Assembly: GCA_009783115.1 (NCBI GenBank)
Contig: WRHT01000021.1
Coordinates: 1-11,675, forward strand
Length of the DNA: 11,675 nucleotides
Reading direction: 5' to 3'
DNA from: Desulfovibrionaceae bacterium
GTDB lineage: Bacteria; Desulfobacterota; Desulfovibrionia; Desulfovibrionales; Desulfovibrionaceae
Both the position numbers and the translations under genes were made by a program. The notes under the pieces are model-generated. The model made no database searches. It had not been told where the DNA came from and saw only the letters and a program-made list of their open reading frames with translations. This document shows, one piece after another, positions 7,870 to 11,675 of the stretch (positions are counted from its first letter, which is position 1; every line of letters starts with the position of its first letter).

Positions 7870-9471
7870 TTAGGCGGGCTGGTAACCCGGCAGAAGGGCG
7901 CGCACCTCAGGTGAGAACTCGTCCGCGCTCTCGGGGATCTGCCCGAATACACTGTCAATGACGGCGTCAATAGCTCTATCATCACGGCCCGCCAGCCGGC
8001 CCAGAGCCTCCGTGAGCCTGTTCAGGGTGAAACCATTGCTGGCCATGAACGGATCACTACCGCTCGCGAAAGCGAACATAGCCCGCATTTCCTGGCCCAG
8101 GGGCGAGGTCAGGCTTTTAAACAACGCTTGCGCGCTATCCTTACCCACCGCTCCCGCGATGGCCAGGCCCAGGCAGTGACGAACGAAGCTCTGCTGGCCC
8201 CCGGCGCCTTCCAGCTTGAGCGATTTGTCCAGCGAATTGAAGCCAATTTCCACAAGTTTGCCCAATTTTTCAACAACCTCCAGAAATTGTTTCGGGCTGG
8301 AGGCCTGCCCCAGGGCGGTGAAGGTCTCCGGGGGAATATCTCGAGCGCGCTCCATGAGGGCCCGCAAGTATGGTTCGGAGATGGGAACGGGGGAACTCAT
8401 CACCAACTCCCGCATAAAGGCGACTTGACGTGTATCTCCCACGTTTTTGATGTTTTTGTAAGCATCAGCGAGGGTTTTGACCTGCGCCTCGATGATGGTT
8501 TCAGCCTCCTTACGGCTGACCATGCGCCCGCCCATCTGGCCCGCCTTTTCAATGGCCGCTCCAACGGCTTCCGCCAGGCCCGCCTTGGCTTTATCGGTCA
8601 TTTCCGGTAACGTGAGTCCTCCCAGTCTTTCCATAGCCAAGTCAAAATTACGGAGCAAAAATTCCTTGGACTCTTCCTGCAGAGCATCGTTGGCCCGGAC
8701 GTTCAGGCGGGTCTGGATCATCCCGTCAAGCTCTTTCAGGCTAATGAAGGCGCCGTTCTGTAAAAACTCCCCCTTAATAATATTCTTTATGTTCGGCGGT
8801 AAATCCACCTTGTCCAGGCGGTCTTGCAGGGCCGCAAACGCACTTGCGGCATCACGGACAATGGCCTGGATCTGCTGTTCATTGAGCGGTTTTCTGAAAT
8901 CCCCCGCCCGGGCCATGAGGCGGTCAGAAATCAGGGAAATCAGCATGCTTTTGTCCCCGGGGGACAGGTGAAAACCTTCTTTCCCCTCGAAGCGGCCAAC
9001 CGAATTCCCGCTGAAAAGATCCCCGGGGGACAGGCTGAAGCCCTCATCCCCCACCGCCTCCGAGGCGTATCGGTCAATATTGGACATTACCCGCATGGCC
9101 GTCTGGGAAACCAGGGTCTTGTTTTGGTCGATCATCTGCGCGTCCGCCTTGGCCGCGGCCGCGTCCAACCGCCCCAGAAATTGGGTGACTTGTTTGCCCG
9201 TCAGGGGGGTGGAGGTGCTCAGGCGCCCCAGGAGCGCGCAGGCCTGGCCGGTAACCTTGGCGTATTGCGGATCATGGAACACAGCCTGGCGCAGAGCGTT
9301 TATGGTGTTGGCATTGGCCTCCCGCGCCCCGCCGATGTTCAAAAGGGATTTGATCCAGGCGCCTTTCTCCCCCTGCACAAAAGCGGAATGCTCCTGATTC
9401 GTGTGAAGAGCGGCATTGCCGGCTGAATCGCCGACGGCCCTGAAATCGCTTACGCTGAGATTCATAGTCAT
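7870..9471 (-). CDS. 533-aa truncated paralogue (N+M, C-module lost), putative T3SS effector
   Basis: ATG at 9471 follows AGGAGG (9480-9485) by eight bases. A second in-frame ATG two codons on is too far from the site, and the downstream paralogue has the same MTM start. Residues 1-103 are the N-cassette, nearly identical to that of the 596-aa protein. Residues 104-338 are helical and divergent, with DRLDKVDLPPNIKNIIK close to the 793-aa copy (DRLDKADLPRNIKNIIK). Residues 143-173 contain an extra 22-residue segment bounded by a repeated LSPGD. Residues 339-532 are the M-module (PPETFTALGQASSPKQF, LGQEMRAMFAF). The protein ends ALLPGYQPA, exactly where the paralogues continue with Gln into the C-module, and coding homology persists for 12 codons beyond the stop. 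It is thus about 260 residues shorter than the 793-aa form. Whether the product is still functional or secreted cannot be judged from sequence alone. Confidence 0.88.
   Translation of the reverse strand: MTMNLSVSDFRAVGDSAGNAALHTNQEHSAFVQGEKGAWIKSLLNIGGAREANANTINALRQAVFHDPQYAKVTGQACALLGRLSTSTPLTGKQVTQFLGRLDAAAAKADAQMIDQNKTLVSQTAMRVMSNIDRYASEAVGDEGFSLSPGDLFSGNSVGRFEGKEGFHLSPGDKSMLISLISDRLMARAGDFRKPLNEQQIQAIVRDAASAFAALQDRLDKVDLPPNIKNIIKGEFLQNGAFISLKELDGMIQTRLNVRANDALQEESKEFLLRNFDLAMERLGGLTLPEMTDKAKAGLAEAVGAAIEKAGQMGGRMVSRKEAETIIEAQVKTLADAYKNIKNVGDTRQVAFMRELVMSSPVPISEPYLRALMERARDIPPETFTALGQASSPKQFLEVVEKLGKLVEIGFNSLDKSLKLEGAGGQQSFVRHCLGLAIAGAVGKDSAQALFKSLTSPLGQEMRAMFAFASGSDPFMASNGFTLNRLTEALGRLAGRDDRAIDAVIDSVFGQIPESADEFSPEVRALLPGYQPA
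8954..9034 (-). repeat. Pair of 15-base direct repeats 66 bases apart in the 533-aa gene
   Basis: The sequence tccccgggggacagg occurs at 8954-8968 and 9020-9034, exactly 66 bases (22 codons) apart and in the same frame. Each copy encodes LSPGD, within EGFSLSPGD and EGFHLSPGD. The 596-aa and 793-aa paralogues have a single short equivalent (FLLAAADK and FKMAPADK), so this looks like an in-frame duplication whose unit has partly diverged. Confidence 0.75.
9163..9471 (-). repeat. N-cassette, copy 1, 5' end of the 533-aa gene
   Basis: Coding repeat shared with 7505-7813 (near-identical) and 5704-6003 (more diverged). It covers the presumed secretion signal and chaperone-binding region. Downstream of it the three genes have clearly diverged. 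Confidence 0.9.
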
Positions 9472-9479
9472 AGTTTCAT

Positions 9480-9485
9480 CCTCCT
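9480..9485 (-). promoter_or_regulatory. Ribosome binding site deciding between two ATGs of the 533-aa gene
   Basis: AGGAGG lies eight bases before ATG at 9471 and fourteen before the second ATG at 9465, so translation most likely starts at the first. An ATG touching the site (9479-9477) opens only a three-codon frame ending at the gene start and is too close to be used. Confidence 0.8.
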
Positions 9486-9497
9486 GGAATTATTAGG

Positions 9498-9965
9498 CTA
9501 TATGCGGATGCCGACCGGCATGTCCGGCGCGGCCGGCGTGTCGGGGGCCGTTTCCAAGCCGGCTTGGGTCTGCGCAAGGCGCCCTTTCCATTCATCCGCC
9601 ATGTTGGTGAAAAATTCAATGAAGCGTTCCAGCACGACAGGTTCCAGGTTATGGGTGGAAAGCTGGCCGGACAGAATGATGGCGCCGAGGCCCGGCTGCA
9701 ACCCGAGGGCCAAGCCCCCCGTGCCCAGGCCCAGGCAGTTGGCTTCAAGCAATTGGACAAGCAGGTTCTTGTCAAGGTTATCCTGGTCGATCATGCCCAC
9801 AGGGGCATAGATTAGCACTGTCTGGGCCTCGCTCTTCCACTGCATGGCGAGCATCACTTCATCTATGGTCAGGGTGCAGCTCTGGTATTCGTCCAAGGCC
9901 AGCCCCTCAATGCCGAGGGATGAGCCGAAAGCTTGAAGAACCGGGGAAAAATCATCGCGGGTCAT
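9498..9965 (-). CDS. CesT-family type III secretion chaperone
   Basis: ATG at 9965 follows AAAGGAG (9972-9978) by six bases; TAG ends it at 9498. The 155-aa product is strongly acidic, with about 20 Asp/Glu against 7 Lys/Arg, which is typical of T3SS effector chaperones. Family features are visible in order: an N-terminal helix (SPVLQAFGSSLGIEGLALD), strands CTLTIDEVMLAMQW and TVLIYAPVGM, the hallmark LLEANCLGLGTGGLALGL at about 72-89, a strand AIILSGQL, and a closing helix with FFTNMADEWKGR. Residues after 130 form an Ala/Pro/Thr-rich tail. Such proteins act as cytoplasmic dimers that bind the first ~100 residues of a secreted substrate and pilot it to the T3SS. It lies 26 bases before three paralogues sharing one N-terminal cassette, so a single chaperone serving all three is plausible (inferred). 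The upstream protein is another possible client. Confidence 0.88.
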   Translation of the reverse strand: MTRDDFSPVLQAFGSSLGIEGLALDEYQSCTLTIDEVMLAMQWKSEAQTVLIYAPVGMIDQDNLDKNLLVQLLEANCLGLGTGGLALGLQPGLGAIILSGQLSTHNLEPVVLERFIEFFTNMADEWKGRLAQTQAGLETAPDTPAAPDMPVGIRI

Positions 9966-10004
9966 AAAACGCTCCTTTAAGGGATTTTAACGTGGCGAGG
10001 CGGT

Positions 10005-11675
10005 TCAGCCCCGCAGTTCAACGCTCATATCCGTAATCGTGGCTTCACCGGCCGTGGTTATAGTGATTTGCATCCGCCCCCCGAAGGGGTGGTCATCAGG
10101 CCCATTGGTCAGTTCCACCACAACGTTCCCGTTATCCATCCGACGGACTGTGCTGTCAAAATGGCTGTGCTCGGACAAGGTCATGCCCGGAAAACCAATT
10201 TCCGCCAGCATGCGCAGGTGGATCGTGCTCGCCTGGGACAGGCTTTGCATGACCCGCATGAACTGCAGATCAGAACCGGTGCACAGGTGCCGGCACTGAT
10301 CCATAATCCTCACGAAAAAGGGATTGGCCGCGACATTTTCCGCTTGCGACAGGTCCTTGTGGGTCATCATAAAACCCTGCCCCTCGCCGCTGTATATGGT
10401 CATGGTGGACGGGATTCCATCTCTGCCCGACTCCCGGCGCGACCAGTCCGTGACCAGGCCGTAGGCGTTTTGCGCATCATACCCGTCCAGCGAGGACAAG
10501 GAAGGGCGCCCCAGGCGGTAATCTTCCAAGCCAAGGCGCCCGCCGGGACTACAGGCATTGTACATGCTCTGGAAGGGAATCCCCGCTTGGCCCAGCCCGA
10601 ACAGGAGCGTAGGCCCCAGCATATCCCGATCGGCATCCGGGAACATGGCTTGGACGCGTTGGAACAGGCGCGTTGCGGCCACATTCAGCAATCTCGAACC
10701 CAGGTTGTCCGCATCAAGGCCCCCGGCGCTTCTCTCGCCGAGAACCGTTTGCCAGACCTGCTCCGGGCTCAAGGGCGCACCCTGGTTGGCCGCCTGGGCG
10801 ACCAGGAGTTCCCGGGCATTGGCCGCAACCATCTTCAGGGCGATGCCATGCTCGAAATTGTAATCGGTCAATCCCTGGCCCACCATCTCCATCAGGGGCA
10901 AAAGCGCATTCCACTCCGCCCGCGTCAGTTTGGGCGTAACCAGAGACAGGGCCGCATAGCCCGGAAAGTCGGCGGATTTGAGGCCATAATCCTCGGCCTT
11001 TTGAAGCAGGGCGCCTGAAATATTCCGCGTCTCCATCTCTCCGTAGTAATAAAGCGGAGACTCATCCACCTCCTGGCCCACACGGGGGCCGAGGATCATG
11101 CGCAGATTATCCAGAGCCATAATACCGCCCAGCAGCCTGTCTCTAAGCACGACTTGATGGCCGCTTTCGCACCGCGTACTCAAAGCCATAAGGTTGCACC
11201 CCGCTTCCAAACCCTTGTCCCTGGAGACCAGGTCAAAAAGCGCCGCCATCTGGCCGAGGTCAGGACCAAGTTTTTGCAGAGCCAGGGAAAGAACGGCCCG
11301 GTACGCGCCGTAAACCTCATCCTTGACCTTGCCTTGCGCTTGGGCATCGAAGCGGCCGACCCCGCGCAGATTGGTCGCGCTGATATTCAGAAGAGGCCCG
11401 AACATATTGTCCGGCTTCAAACCAGGCGCCGTCAACTGCCGCAACGGACCGACAACATCGCGGCTTTCCATGATGACTACCTTGATCAGATCAGGGTCAC
11501 GCAACGGGGTTCCGGGAATGATGCTGAGCAGATGCCGCTTTTCCGCGGGCGTTATCACAAACTGGCCCGGGATATCCTGATTTCTTACCGTGGGCAGGCC
11601 GACAATGAACTCCAGGGCGGGCTTCAGTTCCAGCAGGTGCGCCCGCAGAGCCTGTTCAGCCACTTCCCGGGCTTG
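10005..11675 (-). CDS. C-terminal 556 residues of a large modular protein, putative T3SS effector (5' end outside window)
   Basis: The frame is open to the right edge; a GTG at 11663 is possible but the coding sequence continues upstream of it (QARE) and no ribosome site is visible, so the true start is probably outside. TGA ends it at 10005-10007, 39 bases before the chaperone gene. I recognise no named family. Visible residues 1-300 are helical and without a clear match here. Residues 300-556 align with residues 250-516 of the 1043-aa protein: PLSPEQVWQTVL against KLTPETVYTALF, RVMQSLSQAS against NVMSCLSQSA, SEHS against DEHS, and a closing beta segment MQITITTAGEATIT with VELR. Like the tandem paralogues it ends in a helix-plus-beta module containing a 'dNG-hydrophobic' strand turn. 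No membrane or catalytic motif is visible. Its position in the chaperone operon suggests that it too is a T3SS substrate. Confidence 0.85.
   Translation of the reverse strand, partial: QAREVAEQALRAHLLELKPALEFIVGLPTVRNQDIPGQFVITPAEKRHLLSIIPGTPLRDPDLIKVVIMESRDVVGPLRQLTAPGLKPDNMFGPLLNISATNLRGVGRFDAQAQGKVKDEVYGAYRAVLSLALQKLGPDLGQMAALFDLVSRDKGLEAGCNLMALSTRCESGHQVVLRDRLLGGIMALDNLRMILGPRVGQEVDESPLYYYGEMETRNISGALLQKAEDYGLKSADFPGYAALSLVTPKLTRAEWNALLPLMEMVGQGLTDYNFEHGIALKMVAANARELLVAQAANQGAPLSPEQVWQTVLGERSAGGLDADNLGSRLLNVAATRLFQRVQAMFPDADRDMLGPTLLFGLGQAGIPFQSMYNACSPGGRLGLEDYRLGRPSLSSLDGYDAQNAYGLVTDWSRRESGRDGIPSTMTIYSGEGQGFMMTHKDLSQAENVAANPFFVRIMDQCRHLCTGSDLQFMRVMQSLSQASTIHLRMLAEIGFPGMTLSEHSHFDSTVRRMDNGNVVVELTNGPDDHPFGGRMQITITTAGEATITDMSVELRG

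Noticed and set aside
9468..9479. Tiny frame ATG-AAA-CTA-TGA overlapping the start of the 533-aa gene, as a leader peptide
   Set aside because: Its ATG directly abuts the Shine-Dalgarno with almost no spacing, so initiation there is unlikely.
11661..11663. GTG as the true start of the right-edge protein
   Set aside because: The frame is open through the window edge, no ribosome site is visible, and the protein would lack the N-module seen in its relatives. Treated as a partial gene.

Overview
The window is one dense polycistronic stretch with every gene on the minus strand, transcribed from position 11675 towards 1. It holds seven genes: five large proteins of one divergent modular family and two small CesT-type (type III secretion) chaperones. 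Gaps between genes are only 19 to 56 bases and each visible start has a strong Shine-Dalgarno. No promoter, terminator, tRNA, rRNA, CRISPR or insertion sequence was seen. Both end genes are cut by the window edges. There is no gene-free stretch longer than 56 bases. The high-GC, AAGGAG-type ribosome sites and CesT chaperones point to a Gram-negative bacterium with a type III secretion system (T3SS). A desulfovibrio-like deltaproteobacterium is a guess I cannot confirm.

In order of transcription: (1) 11675-10005, the last 556 residues of a large protein; (2) 9965-9498, a complete acidic CesT-family chaperone; (3) 9471-7870, 533 aa, (4) 7813-6023, 596 aa, and (5) 6003-3622, 793 aa, three tandem paralogues with nearly the same N-terminus; (6) 3595-464, a 1043-aa protein that looks like two family units joined; (7) 424-1, the N-terminal 141 residues of a second CesT-like chaperone, open at the left edge.

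Manual alignment of the translations suggests a common plan: an N-terminal module with a 'PLT' motif near residue 90, a helical middle module (M) and a C-terminal helix-plus-beta module (C). The 793-aa protein has N+M+C, the 533-aa protein N+M, and the 596-aa protein N+C. The 533-aa gene appears to be a truncated copy: its TAA stop lies where the paralogues have Gln, and the homologous reading frame continues for 12 codons into the intergenic gap.

The best working model, inferred and not proven, is a T3SS effector/chaperone operon in which tandem duplication, gene conversion of the secretion and chaperone-binding N-terminus, and loss of modules have diversified the secreted proteins. No catalytic motif was recognised in any of the five large proteins, so their activity is unknown.
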